In this document: positions 45,028-55,520 of the stretch, one piece after another
How the letters are laid out: every line of letters begins with the position of its first letter
How positions within the stretch are numbered: the stretch's first letter is position 1
From: Planktothricoides raciborskii GIHE-MW2
GTDB taxonomy: Bacteria; Cyanobacteriota; Cyanobacteriia; Cyanobacteriales; Laspinemataceae
Assembly: GCF_040564635.1 (NCBI RefSeq)
Contig: NZ_CP159837.1
Span: 5,195,001 to 5,259,000, forward strand
Reading direction: 5' to 3'
Length of the DNA: 64,000 nucleotides
Position numbers and translations under genes: made by a program
The notes under the pieces: generated by a model
The model's input: the letters and a program-made list of their open reading frames with translations, nothing else
What the model was told of the DNA's origin: nothing
Databases searched by the model: none

Positions 45028-47601
45028 ATGAATTACTCCAATTTATTCAGCGGATTTCTGGTAATCTTGCTCTATGTTATTTCCCCTAGGCCGCTATTAG
45101 CCCAGATTGTTTCCGATCGCAGCTTACCGAGTCAGTCCGTTGTCAATTCTCAAGGATCAGTGCAACAAATTACCGGCGGAACTACCGCAGGCAGCAACTT
45201 ATTCCACAGTTTTGAACAGTTTAATCTGCTCAACGGAGAAACGGCTTATTTCGACAATGCCATCACCGTTAAAAATATTATTACGCGGGTGACAGGCGGG
45301 CAAATTTCTCGGATTGATGGGCTGATTCAAGCTAATGGTTTGGCTAATTTATTTCTAATTAATCCCAATGGCATTGTTTTCGGTGCCAATGCCAAGCTGA
45401 ATTTGGGTGGATCGTTTATCGCCAGTACCGCAGATAGTATCAAACTAGCCGATGGTAGCTTTTTTAGTGCCACCGAACGAAATGCCCCACCGCTATTAAC
45501 AATTAATGTACCCATTGGGTTGCAATTCGGGACAAATACTGGGCAAATTCGGGTCGAAGGAACGGGACATAGTTTGAATTCTAATAATGAATTAGGTCTA
45601 GGATTTACCCCGGTGACAGGATTTGCTGAAAGTCCTCCTGGTTTGCAGATTAAACCGGGCAATACCCTGGCCTTAGTTGGCAGTAATTTAAGATTTAATG
45701 GCGGAATTTTAACCGCTCCCGGAGGACATATTTTTTTAGGCAGTGTCGGTTCAGGGTTTGTGAGTCTGAATCCCACTGATTATGGTTGGAAACTGGACTA
45801 TGCAGCCGGAGCAAATTTCGGGTTAATTCAGTTATTATCTGAGGCTTTAGTTGATGCCAGTGGCGATAGTGGCGGGTCCATCTATGTCCAAGGGCAAAGA
45901 TTAGAAATACGTGATGGTTCAGGGATAATTATCCAAAATCAGGGCAGCAAAGCAGCGGGCAATATTACAGTGAATGCCGTTGAGTCTGTGCAGATTGTCG
46001 GCGTAAATGTTGCGGGTAATTTTCCCAGTACGATTAAGAATCAAACGGTGGGGGAAGGTGCGGGGGGAGATATTAATATTTCCACCCAGCAGTTGATGGC
46101 TGAAAGTGCTCGAGATGCGATCGCGACTTCCACCTCTAGTGCGGCGCCAGGTGGTAATATTAATATTGTGGCTACGGATGCCATAAAATTAATCGACGGC
46201 AGTGGCATTTACGCCATCAGCCTCAGTACCGGAAATGGCGGTAATGTCAATTTATCTACGAGATATTTAACGGCAATAAATGGCAGCTTTGTTTCTTCCT
46301 TGGCCGATAGTACGGGACACGCCGGAAATGCGATCGTGAATGCTACTGAATCGATAGAATTAAGTGGCATCTTGTTCGACCCAATAAGACCGGACACAAA
46401 TATTAGACCCAGTAATTTGAGTTCTACATCTTTTAATTCAGGAAATGCCGGAACTTTAATCATCAATACAGCCCGATTAATTTTAAGGGACTCTGGCAGA
46501 GTTTCTGCTTCCGCTTTTTCCAGTGGCAATGCGGGAAATTTAATCATTAATGCATCGGAATCCATCGAGGTGACAGGTCAATTACCCAAAAGCCGACCGA
46601 GTTTAATTTCTTCCGCTAGTTTTGTCAGTTTAGAAGATAAACAAGCAGGAACAACGGTGGCGGGAAATGCGGGGTCGATTATGATTAATACCCCCAGATT
46701 AATTGTCCGCGATCGCGGATTGGTCAATGCCACCAATGGTGGCGCGGGAAATCCCGGTCAAATTCTGATAAATGCTGACCAAATTTTAGTCAGTAACCAA
46801 GGAGCAATTACCGCCGTAGCCACATCTGGGTCTGGGGCAACTATTGCCCTGAATGCGCGGAATATTCAACTGGATCGAGGCAGCATTAATGCGTCCACTT
46901 CTGAGTCTGGAGAAGGGGGTAATATCCGGTTAAATATTGGGGAAGATTTAATTCTGCGAAATGATAGTTTCATTTCCACCCAGTCGGGAACTGAAGCCCC
47001 AGGAGGTGGCAATGGCGGAAATATTACCATCCAAAGTCAAATATTAGGCGCCTTAGATAATAGCTATATTAATGCCAATGCCTTCGCGGGCAATGGGGGA
47101 AATATCCAAATCACCACTCAGGGCATATTTTTACCGACTAATAGGACAATTACTGCTAGTTCTGAACGGGGAATCGATGGTATCATCGAAATTAATACTC
47201 CAGAAAGTAGTCTAACTTCTGGGTTACTGGTTTTATCTCAAAACCCGATTAATATTGCCGATTTAATTCGCAATGGCTGTACAGATTATCAGGGGAGTTA
47301 TTTTGTGATTGCCGGACCGGGTGGTTTACCGAATCCCACCCAAGCGTTAGAAAGTCAGCAAGTTTGGCAAGATTTTCGATTGTTATCTAGCCAAGAAATT
47401 TCCGAAATAACCGAAATAGAAAATTATCGTTTACGGCAAATTTTACCATTAATTGAGTCAAAATTTACCCAATTTTTAGAGGCAACAAACTGGCGGATAA
47501 ATCAAAAAAATAACATTGAATTAGTGGCAGAAATTCCTAGTTTTAGCCCTAATTTAATGGTAGGATATGGTTGTGCTGCCATACAGCGCTTTTCAGATTA
47601 A
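45028..47601 (+). CDS. TpsA-like filamentous haemagglutinin protein
   Basis: An 857-residue exported protein. Signal peptide 1-25 (cleavage after LLAQ). The two-partner-secretion domain follows (30-~170) with NLFHSFEQFNLLNGETAYF and NLFLINPNGIVFGANAKLN. The rest is beta-helix-type repeats rich in GN(A/G)G-like turns (GNAGNLIINASESIEV, GGNINIVATDAIKL). Such proteins are secreted by a TpsB/ShlB porin, which is not in this window. A conserved C-terminal end has a single Cys pair (RNGCTDYQG, GYGCAAIQRF). It begins the locus shared with CHAT, DUF928 and CHASE2 proteins. Confidence 0.85.
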   Translation: MNYSNLFSGFLVILLYVISPRPLLAQIVSDRSLPSQSVVNSQGSVQQITGGTTAGSNLFHSFEQFNLLNGETAYFDNAITVKNIITRVTGGQISRIDGLIQANGLANLFLINPNGIVFGANAKLNLGGSFIASTADSIKLADGSFFSATERNAPPLLTINVPIGLQFGTNTGQIRVEGTGHSLNSNNELGLGFTPVTGFAESPPGLQIKPGNTLALVGSNLRFNGGILTAPGGHIFLGSVGSGFVSLNPTDYGWKLDYAAGANFGLIQLLSEALVDASGDSGGSIYVQGQRLEIRDGSGIIIQNQGSKAAGNITVNAVESVQIVGVNVAGNFPSTIKNQTVGEGAGGDINISTQQLMAESARDAIATSTSSAAPGGNINIVATDAIKLIDGSGIYAISLSTGNGGNVNLSTRYLTAINGSFVSSLADSTGHAGNAIVNATESIELSGILFDPIRPDTNIRPSNLSSTSFNSGNAGTLIINTARLILRDSGRVSASAFSSGNAGNLIINASESIEVTGQLPKSRPSLISSASFVSLEDKQAGTTVAGNAGSIMINTPRLIVRDRGLVNATNGGAGNPGQILINADQILVSNQGAITAVATSGSGATIALNARNIQLDRGSINASTSESGEGGNIRLNIGEDLILRNDSFISTQSGTEAPGGGNGGNITIQSQILGALDNSYINANAFAGNGGNIQITTQGIFLPTNRTITASSERGIDGIIEINTPESSLTSGLLVLSQNPINIADLIRNGCTDYQGSYFVIAGPGGLPNPTQALESQQVWQDFRLLSSQEISEITEIENYRLRQILPLIESKFTQFLEATNWRINQKNNIELVAEIPSFSPNLMVGYGCAAIQRFSD

Positions 47602-47618
47602 TAAACCACAAATTTTCT

Positions 47619-47691
47619 TAGGGGCGAAGCATTCCGGGAGGAAATTCCTGGTTTTCCGCCAAAAATATCTGCGGTCATGCTTCGCCCCTAC
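47619..47691. repeat. Palindromic repeat element (GGGCGAAGCAT family)
   Basis: Ends TAGGGGCGAAGCATTCCG and GCGGTCATGCTTCGCCCCTA enclose about 35 bp. It is related to the elements at 13665, 25337 and 59107. It sits between the haemagglutinin and CHAT genes. Confidence 0.8.
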
Positions 47692-47739
47692 AGAAATGGG
47701 ATGATCTAATTTATCGAGGATGTTATAAGCATAAAAAAC

Positions 47740-50373
47740 ATGAAAAAACAAGTTAAATTTTTGATAACTCTGGCAGTTGTGACGTTTTTATTAGTGCTGC
47801 AAATGTCTCCCGGAGTCGCGAAAATTACGGCGGATCATTTTCGGTTTGAAAAGTGGGCTGATGTGGATGCAAAAATTTCTTTCTTTAGACTTGAGGAAGA
47901 GGCGATCGCCTTTAATGAAACTACCGATGTCACTTTAACTTTATTTGAAGAGGGAAAAAGTTTATTTGCCCAGGAAAATTATGCAGCGGCTGCCCAGATT
48001 TGGCAAAGAGTGGCTGACCAGCCTGAACAGGAAAATTTCCCAGCCCAAAAAGCCCTAGCTTTAACTTATGTTGCTTTAGCTTATCAAAAATTAGAGCAGT
48101 GGCTTGAGGCGAAACAAGCAATTGATCAAAGTTTAGCTATTTTCGCCAGATTAGAGTTATCATCTCAGGCAGAACAAGTGATCGAAGCAATATTGGCTCA
48201 AGCTTTGAATACCGCTGGGTCAGTAGAGTTAAAATTAGGTCACATTGAAGCAGCTTTAGAAAATTGGGAAAAAGCCACGATCGCCTATACAGAAATTGGG
48301 GATACTATTGGCAAGTTAGGCAGCCAAATGAATCAGGCGATCGCCCTGCAAGGTTTGGGGATGTATCCGCGATCGCAAACTATCTTAAAAGAAGTATTGA
48401 CCCAGTTAGAAGCTGAACCTAATTCTCTGCTCAAAGTCAGCAGCTTACATCAGCTTGGCATCACTCTAAGTCTTACGGGAAAACTAACAGAATCTAGAGA
48501 CATTTTAGAACAAAATTTAAGTTTAAGTAAAAATTTAAACGCTCCACAAATTACCAGTGCAATTTTGCTGAGTTTAGGCAATATTTATGAAAAATTAAAG
48601 GATAGCCAAGCGGCAGCTTTGTCTTATCAGCAAGCCGAAGAAATTGCCCCGACGATAACTCAAAAATTACAGGCTAATCTGAATTACCTGAATCTGCTGC
48701 GGGCTGAAGATAGTCCCTCAAAATTCCAAAAATTATATGCAACAATTAAGCAAGACTTAAATAAATTAACCTTAAGTAATAGTTCCGTAGAAATTAGAAT
48801 CAACTTGGCAGATATTTTACTAAAAATTCCAGCAAATAATACGATAATTTTTCCCAGAGAAATCGCCGAAATATTAACCCCTGCGATCCAAGGGGCTAGA
48901 ACCTTAAGAACCCCCAAGATTGAATCTTATAGTTTAGGAACTTTAGGTAAATTATATGAACAAAATCAACAATGGCAAGCAGCGGAAAAAATTACGGAAG
49001 AAGCCTTATGGATTGCCCAAAAAATTCAGGCATTAGATTTAATCGCTCGTTGGCAATGGCAATTTGGACGAATATTAACCAATCAAAGCCGAAAACATGA
49101 GGCAATTTCTGCTTATACCCAAGCGGTGAATAGCTTACAAAGGTTACGGAATGATTTTGTGAATATTGACCGAAATGTGCAATTTTCTTTTACGGAAACC
49201 GTAGAGCCAGTGTATCGGGAATTGGTGAGACTTTTGGTGCAAGAACCCAACAATCAAGCCAACCTTCAGCAAGCGAGACAAGTAATTGAATCTTTGCAGT
49301 TGGCAGAATTAGATAACTTTTTTCGCGAGGCTTGTTTAGCAGCCCAGCCGATCAAAATTGAGCAAATAGATTCCACTGCTGCGGTAATTTATCCGATTAT
49401 TTTGGCCGATCGCCTGTCGGTGATTTTGGCGCGACCTGGTGCAGATTTAAGTTACTATGAAACCCAATTACCAGAAAAAGAGATCCTAGGGCGACTGGAG
49501 CAGTTTCAACTATACTTAAATCCCGCTTTTTTTGATAGCGATCGCCTCCAAGTCTCCCAAACCCTGTATGATTGGCTAATTCGACCCACTGAACCGCAGT
49601 TAGCCGCCAGCAATATTCAAACTTTAGTCTTTGTTTTAGATGGGGCTTTGCGGAATTTGGCAATGGCTGCCCTTTACGACGGGCAACAATATTTAATTGA
49701 AAAATATAGTATCGCTCTCGCTCCCGGATTAGAATTATTAAATGTGGAGTCTTTGACTAAAGAAAAATTAGGGGTTTTGACCGCAGGACTCAGCGAAGCG
49801 CGAGGGCATTTTTCTGCTTTGCCCGCTGTAGAAACCGAACTCAGAGAAATTGCTCAAATCTTCAAATCCGATCTATTGTTAAATCAAAAGTTTACCAATG
49901 CCAATTTAACTGCGAAAATCAATTCTGCGAATCTTCCCGTGGTTCATATTGCCACCCACGGTCAATTTAGTTCCGACGTGGAAAATACATTTATTTTGAC
50001 TTGGGATGGCAAAATCAACGTGCAGGAGTTTAACAGCATTCTGCGATCGCGAGAGCAAAAATTTAGTCATCCCCTGGAATTGCTGGTGCTGAGTGCTTGC
50101 CAAACCGCCACAGGCGATCGCCGTGCAGCCTTGGGTTTAGCAGGGTTTGCGGTGCGGTCTGGGGTGCGTACCACCTTGGGCAGCTTGTGGCAAGTGAGCG
50201 ATCGTTCCTCTGCGGACTTAATGATTCGGTTTTACCAAGAACTCGCGGGGGGGCAGCCAGCCACCTCAAAAGCCAAAGCCTTACAAAAGGCTCAGTTAGC
50301 CTTGCTGAAAAATCCCCAGTCCCAACATCCCTTTTATTGGGCTCCCTTTGTATTACTGGGAAATTGGCTATAA
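47740..50373 (+). CDS. TPR-CHAT protein (caspase-like protease)
   Basis: An 877-residue protein. N-terminal hydrophobic signal (~5-30), then about six TPR-type helical repeats (~60-460: LFEEGKSLFAQENYAAAAQIW, EAISAYTQAVNSLQ). The C-terminal CHAT domain (~540-877) holds the catalytic pair: H740 in HIATHGQFS and C787 in LSACQTATGD, followed by ALGLAGFAVRSGVRTTLGSLW and HPFYWAPFVLLGNW. CHAT proteases act on partner proteins, as in gasdermin and Craspase systems. Here the neighbours are a secreted haemagglutinin and signalling proteins. The target is unknown. Confidence 0.9.
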   Translation: MKKQVKFLITLAVVTFLLVLQMSPGVAKITADHFRFEKWADVDAKISFFRLEEEAIAFNETTDVTLTLFEEGKSLFAQENYAAAAQIWQRVADQPEQENFPAQKALALTYVALAYQKLEQWLEAKQAIDQSLAIFARLELSSQAEQVIEAILAQALNTAGSVELKLGHIEAALENWEKATIAYTEIGDTIGKLGSQMNQAIALQGLGMYPRSQTILKEVLTQLEAEPNSLLKVSSLHQLGITLSLTGKLTESRDILEQNLSLSKNLNAPQITSAILLSLGNIYEKLKDSQAAALSYQQAEEIAPTITQKLQANLNYLNLLRAEDSPSKFQKLYATIKQDLNKLTLSNSSVEIRINLADILLKIPANNTIIFPREIAEILTPAIQGARTLRTPKIESYSLGTLGKLYEQNQQWQAAEKITEEALWIAQKIQALDLIARWQWQFGRILTNQSRKHEAISAYTQAVNSLQRLRNDFVNIDRNVQFSFTETVEPVYRELVRLLVQEPNNQANLQQARQVIESLQLAELDNFFREACLAAQPIKIEQIDSTAAVIYPIILADRLSVILARPGADLSYYETQLPEKEILGRLEQFQLYLNPAFFDSDRLQVSQTLYDWLIRPTEPQLAASNIQTLVFVLDGALRNLAMAALYDGQQYLIEKYSIALAPGLELLNVESLTKEKLGVLTAGLSEARGHFSALPAVETELREIAQIFKSDLLLNQKFTNANLTAKINSANLPVVHIATHGQFSSDVENTFILTWDGKINVQEFNSILRSREQKFSHPLELLVLSACQTATGDRRAALGLAGFAVRSGVRTTLGSLWQVSDRSSADLMIRFYQELAGGQPATSKAKALQKAQLALLKNPQSQHPFYWAPFVLLGNWL

Positions 50374-50592
50374 AATAGAGTCATCAAAATCATTACGCGT
50401 TTATGACTTTTACGCCTTATGGCGGATGACAAAGTTAGGTCGTTCAGAGGATATTTTATCTATCCCTGATGCTTCTATCCCATCGATCGATCAGAGTGGC
50501 GGCTCTCAAGTCAAGGGTTTCAAGCACTTGATCTCGATCACCAGTCACTTAGCCTAGTCTATAACCGATTTATCGAAATCAGGATTCAATCT

Positions 50593-51411
50593 ATGTATTT
50601 TTTGATGCCTAAAACTTTCAAAACTCTTCTGGCGCTGCTTTCTTGGGGAATGGTAATGGCATTTTCCTTGCCCGCATCAGCCCAAACAAAAAGCCACCTG
50701 GATTTACCAGCGGAAACGGCTTCAAATGAACAATTTTTGTCAGTCATTTTTGAACCCCCCACCGATGATAGAGCCGACGATTCCAGGGGTGGCGCTTCGA
50801 GGACGGCGGTTAAATGTCGGGACGATATTGCATCCGCAACGCTTCCCGAACAAATCCGTGAAATTCCCTTAACTGCTTTGATGCCGGAAAATAATCGCGG
50901 GTTAACAATCGCCTCTCATCCCAGTTTTTTTGTCTATATTCCCACCACTTCCGCTCGGCAAATTTATTTTAGTTTAAAAGACGCAAATAATCGCGGAATT
51001 TATCAGGCAACGTTGCCCATTTCCGGGAATGCAGGAGTGGTGCAAATCTCACTACCCCAAGAGCAAAATCCTTTAGAAATTGGTCAAACTTATCAGTGGT
51101 CAGTGGGGTTAATGTGTCAGCGTACTCAAACAGATATGCCTTGGGTCACAGGTAAAATAGAACGAATTCAACTAGAGGCAAATCTGGCCAGTCAGCTATC
51201 GCCCACTCCGAGTCTGCAACAGGCGGTATTGTATGGTCAATCGGGACTTTGGTACGATCTTTTAACCACCCTGTTTCAACTGAATAAATCAGCCGGTTTG
51301 GATAATTTATCCGCCACTGACTCAAATTTATTGAATCAGAATTGGAGCAATTTATTAGGCTCTGTGGGACTGAGTGCGATCGCCCATGAAACCTTGTTAG
51401 AGCAACCCTAA
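50593..51411 (+). CDS. DUF928 family exported protein
   Basis: A 272-residue protein with a signal peptide ending ASAQT. Core segments SFFVYIPTTSARQIYFSL, GVVQISLPQEQNPLEIG, YQWSVGLMC and GKIERIQLE match the same pattern as the paralogue at 27640, with a helical end. It follows the CHAT gene by 219 bp and precedes the CHASE2 kinase by 44 bp; co-transcription with that kinase is likely. Function unknown. Confidence 0.85.
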   Translation: MYFLMPKTFKTLLALLSWGMVMAFSLPASAQTKSHLDLPAETASNEQFLSVIFEPPTDDRADDSRGGASRTAVKCRDDIASATLPEQIREIPLTALMPENNRGLTIASHPSFFVYIPTTSARQIYFSLKDANNRGIYQATLPISGNAGVVQISLPQEQNPLEIGQTYQWSVGLMCQRTQTDMPWVTGKIERIQLEANLASQLSPTPSLQQAVLYGQSGLWYDLLTTLFQLNKSAGLDNLSATDSNLLNQNWSNLLGSVGLSAIAHETLLEQP

Positions 51412-51415
51412 TCTG

Positions 51416-51450
51416 ACAACAACCAACAACCAACAACCAACAACCAACAA
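51416..51450. repeat. CAACAAC tandem repeat before kinase gene
   Basis: Five or so copies of CAACCAA/CAACAAC immediately upstream of the GTG start of the CHASE2 kinase. The complementary GTTGGTTGTTG motif occurs at ~6545. Confidence 0.7.
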
Positions 51451-51455
51451 CAAAA

Positions 51456-54400
51456 GTGAATTGGCTACTGTCAAAAATCAACAAAATTACCCCGCAGTGG
51501 CGGAGTATTTTATTAATTGCCCCTACCGTAACTTTTTGCGTGATTTGCCTCAAATATACCGGATCTTTGCAACTCTTAGAATGGGCAATTTTAGATCAAT
51601 TTTTTAATTGGCGGCCTGCGGAAAAAGTGGACGATCGCCTCTTAATTGTCACCGTAGATGAACAAGATATTGCCAGCGTCGGTCAATGGCCTTTATCCGA
51701 TGCTATTTTAGCAGAAGTGATTCAGACTATCAATCGACATAACCCAGCGGGAATTGGCTTACTGTTTTATCGAGATTTGCCAGTAGAACCGGGGCATCAA
51801 ACCTTAGCCCAAGTGATGCGATCGACCCCCAATTTAATCGGGGTGGAAAAAGTGATTGGTGAGCCAGTTCCCGCTCCTCCGAGTTTAGACCGGATCGGTC
51901 AAGTAGGCATCGTTGATTTATTATTAGATGCGGATAGCAAAGTGCGGCGGGTGCTGCTATCTTATCACAACTCCCAAGGCCAACTACAATTAAGTATTGG
52001 CGCTCAATTAGCCATCAACTATCTAAAAACTCACGGCATTACCCCCCAAGTAATTAAAAATAAAAATCAACCAGATCGGATTCAATTAGGTAAAGCGATT
52101 TTAGAACCATTTACTGGCTATAATGGCGGCTATGTGCGAGCCAATACTGCGGGGTATCAAATCTTATTAAACTATCGCGGTGGCGATCAAATTTTTGAAA
52201 AAATTTCCCTGACCCAACTGTTAAATCCCGAATTTAATTCAGAATTAAAAGCCGAAAAAATATCCGGACGCATTGTGTTAATTGGTTCCACCGCCACCAG
52301 TTTAAATGAGTTATTTTACACCCCCTACAGTAGCGAGTTAACGACAATCCCTAAAGCCACTCCTGGGGTGATGATTCATGGGAATGCGATCAGTCATCTT
52401 TTGAGTGCCGCCATTGAGGGGCGACCAACCATTAAGTCTTGGTCAGAATTTACGGAAATTTTTTGGATCATTGCTTGGTCATTTATCTGGGCGATCGCCA
52501 GTTCATGGGCATTAAATCGGGAAAAATATCCCCATAAGCTGATGCTGCAATTGCTGAAACTTACCCTGAACATTAGTCTAGGTAATTGTTTGTTATTTAG
52601 TATCACTTATTTAGCCTTTATACAAGGCTGGTGGCTGCCGGTGATTCCTGCCGCGATCGCCTTAACCACCAGCACCATTAGCCTAAAAATTTATCAATCA
52701 ATTCAGGTAGCACGCGATAGTGAAAAGCAGCTAATTCAATCCTTACAATGCTTACAAATTGGTGTTTTTTTATATACAAAAAATCACGAAATTATGTATA
52801 TTAATAAAACAGCAAAAAAGCTGATTCAATATCCCCCTGAAAATCGCATTTGTCCGGAAGAAATGATCAACTTTTATCAACTCTATGTCGCCGGAACTGA
52901 CGAGCCATATCCTTGGGAAAATCTCCCAGTAATTCGAGCGTTAAAGGGCGAAAGCATTAAAGTTGATGATATTGAAATGCGTCACCCAGACCAAAAATTA
53001 CTCTTAGAAGTCCAAGGTCAGCCAATCTTGGACAACCAAGGCAATATCCTTTATGCCTTGGTGACTTTTCAAGAAATTACTCAACGCAAACAAGCGGAAA
53101 AAATCTTAGCCGATTATAATCGCACTTTAGAAATCCAAGTAGCCGAAAGAACGGCAGCTTTAAAAGAAAGTGACCAACGATTTAGACAGGCTTTTGAATA
53201 TTCCGCGATCGGGATTTGTCTGCTGTCACCAGCGGGGCAGTTTTTACAAGTCAATCAGGCTTTATGTCAGATGATGGGCTACTCTGCCGATGAGTTGCTG
53301 CAAAAACATTCTTACGATATCACCCATCCTGAAGACATCGAAGACAACTTCAGATATTTGCAACAACTCTTATCGGGAAAAGAAGATGCTTTTTACCGAG
53401 AAAAAAGGTTTATTCATCAAAATGGTTCAATCATTTATGGCTTAGTTAGCGTCTCTTTGGTGCAAGATAAAAATAACCAACCGCTGTATTTAATCGGTCA
53501 AGTGCAAAATATTACGGAACGGAAAAAAGCAGAAATTGCCCTCAGACAGCATGAAGCCCAGATGAATGCGATAGTCACCAATACCTCCGACGGTTTATTA
53601 ATTTTAAATCACCAAGGAAAAATTAGCTTTGCTAATCCAGCGGCTGGGCAAATCTTCAATCAACCAGTAGAGGAACTAATTAACTCAGAATTTGGCATTC
53701 CTCAAGACAAAACCTTTGAGATTTATTTAATGGGAGAGCCTTGTCAAACTAAAACCATCGAGATGAAAATTGGCGAATATCAATCCCAAGGAAAATCCGC
53801 TTATATTGTCTCCTTAAGAGATATTAGCGATCGCAAGCAGGCGGAACTAGAGTTACAAAAAGCCAAAGAAGCTGCTGAAGTTGCCAACCGAGCCAAAAGT
53901 GCATTTTTAGCCAAGATGACCCACGAATTCCGCACCCCTTTACACGCTATTTTAGGTTTTAGCCGAATTATTCAGCGGGATGGGTCTGTGTCACCAGTGC
54001 ATCAAGAATATTTAACCATTATCGGTCGCAGTGGCCAACATTTGCTGGAACTGATTAATGATGTATTGGATATGTCGAAAATTGAAGCAGGGCAAGTCCA
54101 ATTAAATGAACATCCGGTAAGCTTAAGTCAGCTATTAGTCTCTGTCCAGGAAATGATGCAGATTAAAGCTCGATGCAAAAATTTACCGCTGATTTTTGAC
54201 CGGGATGCTCAGGTGCCGGATTTGGTGAAAACCGACGAACAAAAATTACGTCAAGTTTTGATTAATCTGGTAGGAAATGCGATTAAGTTTACGGAACAAG
54301 GCCAAGTCCTTGTCCGACTGACCCAAATCAGCCCGGAAAATTCGCCCAATCTGCGATTATGCTTTACGGTAGAAGATACTGGACAGGGAATTGAACCGGA

Positions 54401-55520
54401 AGATTTCCCCTCATTGTTTCAACCGTTTGTGCAAACCGCCGCAGGTCGCCATTCTCAAGAAGGTACGGGTTTAGGGCTGGCCATTTGTCAACAATTTATT
54501 GAGTTAATGGGGGGTAAAATCACTGTTATTAGTCGAGGGAAAAAGTTTACCCCTGGATCGGCAATTTTGCCCGCACCAAACCCCGACCAAGGTGCGCGAA
54601 AGTCGGGAGCGACTTTTCAGTTTGAAGTGCAGGTGGCTTTAGTGGAAAGTCTGCCCCTTGGCAACCGACCGTCCTCCAGCCTCACTTATGGGGCGATCGC
54701 CTCAAATCTCACGGCGACAACAACCCTATCGACTTCCCCATCCTGCGATCGCGTCCTAATCGCCGATCCCCTAGTCGAAAATCATCGAGTTTTGACTAAC
54801 TCCCTGATTTCCCTAAATTTTCAAGTTCGGGAAGTCACTAATGGCAAAGACCTGATCGAAACCTGGTCGAGTTGGCAGCCACATTTGATTTTACTCCATC
54901 AGCAAATTGCTCAAATCAATGACTTTGAAGTGATTCGACAGATTCGCCAACGGGAAAAAGATCGGCTGCCAGAGTTCAACTTTGATCCTCCAACATTTAT
55001 GATGGTATTAATCACCAGTGAATCTAAAGAAGAGCGATCGGCTTTATTTTCCGCTGGTGCGAATCACTGTATTCACCAATCCTCTCCCACAGAAATCATT
55101 TTGCAGCAAATCGGCAAATCTCTCGGAGTCCACGATCTGTATTACACTACTCAGCCCCCTGTAAAATTTTCACCGTTTGAGAGGGATAAAATCTCAGATA
55201 TTTCTATGGTTTCATCGAGTCTTAGCTGGAAACAACAACCCGGTTCAGAGGCGACTTTATTTCCTAACCAAACTTGTGTGGACGAACTCCCCAACAATGG
55301 ACACCAAAATCTCCTAGAACCGGAAAGCTTGATGGTCATGCCTCATCAATGGATTTCGCAGCTATACCAAGCAGCCAGAAGCGCAGATCAGCATTGGATT
55401 TTTCAACTATTAGAAGAACTATACCCAATCAATCAGCCCTTGGCTCAGGAGTTAGCCAATTTAGTGCATGAATTCAAAATAGATCGCCTTATTGAAATTA
55501 TCAAACCTTTAATTAAATGA
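51456..55520 (+). CDS. CHASE2-PAS hybrid histidine kinase with degenerate receiver
   Basis: A 1354-residue sensor kinase. Extracytoplasmic CHASE2 domain ~38-330 (DDRLLIVTVDEQDIASVGQWP), three membrane helices ~333-412, PAS domains ~424-545, 567-692 and 698-795, HisKA with H823 (THEFRTPLHAI), HATPase with NLVGNAIKF and EDTGQGIEPED. The receiver at ~1098-1220 has lost the phosphoacceptor Asp (H1148 in HLILLHQQ) and the conserved Lys (Q1208). The start is a GTG; no good ATG is near. It overlaps the next gene by 4 bp (ATGA), so the two are translated together. Confidence 0.9.
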   Translation: MNWLLSKINKITPQWRSILLIAPTVTFCVICLKYTGSLQLLEWAILDQFFNWRPAEKVDDRLLIVTVDEQDIASVGQWPLSDAILAEVIQTINRHNPAGIGLLFYRDLPVEPGHQTLAQVMRSTPNLIGVEKVIGEPVPAPPSLDRIGQVGIVDLLLDADSKVRRVLLSYHNSQGQLQLSIGAQLAINYLKTHGITPQVIKNKNQPDRIQLGKAILEPFTGYNGGYVRANTAGYQILLNYRGGDQIFEKISLTQLLNPEFNSELKAEKISGRIVLIGSTATSLNELFYTPYSSELTTIPKATPGVMIHGNAISHLLSAAIEGRPTIKSWSEFTEIFWIIAWSFIWAIASSWALNREKYPHKLMLQLLKLTLNISLGNCLLFSITYLAFIQGWWLPVIPAAIALTTSTISLKIYQSIQVARDSEKQLIQSLQCLQIGVFLYTKNHEIMYINKTAKKLIQYPPENRICPEEMINFYQLYVAGTDEPYPWENLPVIRALKGESIKVDDIEMRHPDQKLLLEVQGQPILDNQGNILYALVTFQEITQRKQAEKILADYNRTLEIQVAERTAALKESDQRFRQAFEYSAIGICLLSPAGQFLQVNQALCQMMGYSADELLQKHSYDITHPEDIEDNFRYLQQLLSGKEDAFYREKRFIHQNGSIIYGLVSVSLVQDKNNQPLYLIGQVQNITERKKAEIALRQHEAQMNAIVTNTSDGLLILNHQGKISFANPAAGQIFNQPVEELINSEFGIPQDKTFEIYLMGEPCQTKTIEMKIGEYQSQGKSAYIVSLRDISDRKQAELELQKAKEAAEVANRAKSAFLAKMTHEFRTPLHAILGFSRIIQRDGSVSPVHQEYLTIIGRSGQHLLELINDVLDMSKIEAGQVQLNEHPVSLSQLLVSVQEMMQIKARCKNLPLIFDRDAQVPDLVKTDEQKLRQVLINLVGNAIKFTEQGQVLVRLTQISPENSPNLRLCFTVEDTGQGIEPEDFPSLFQPFVQTAAGRHSQEGTGLGLAICQQFIELMGGKITVISRGKKFTPGSAILPAPNPDQGARKSGATFQFEVQVALVESLPLGNRPSSSLTYGAIASNLTATTTLSTSPSCDRVLIADPLVENHRVLTNSLISLNFQVREVTNGKDLIETWSSWQPHLILLHQQIAQINDFEVIRQIRQREKDRLPEFNFDPPTFMMVLITSESKEERSALFSAGANHCIHQSSPTEIILQQIGKSLGVHDLYYTTQPPVKFSPFERDKISDISMVSSSLSWKQQPGSEATLFPNQTCVDELPNNGHQNLLEPESLMVMPHQWISQLYQAARSADQHWIFQLLEELYPINQPLAQELANLVHEFKIDRLIEIIKPLIK

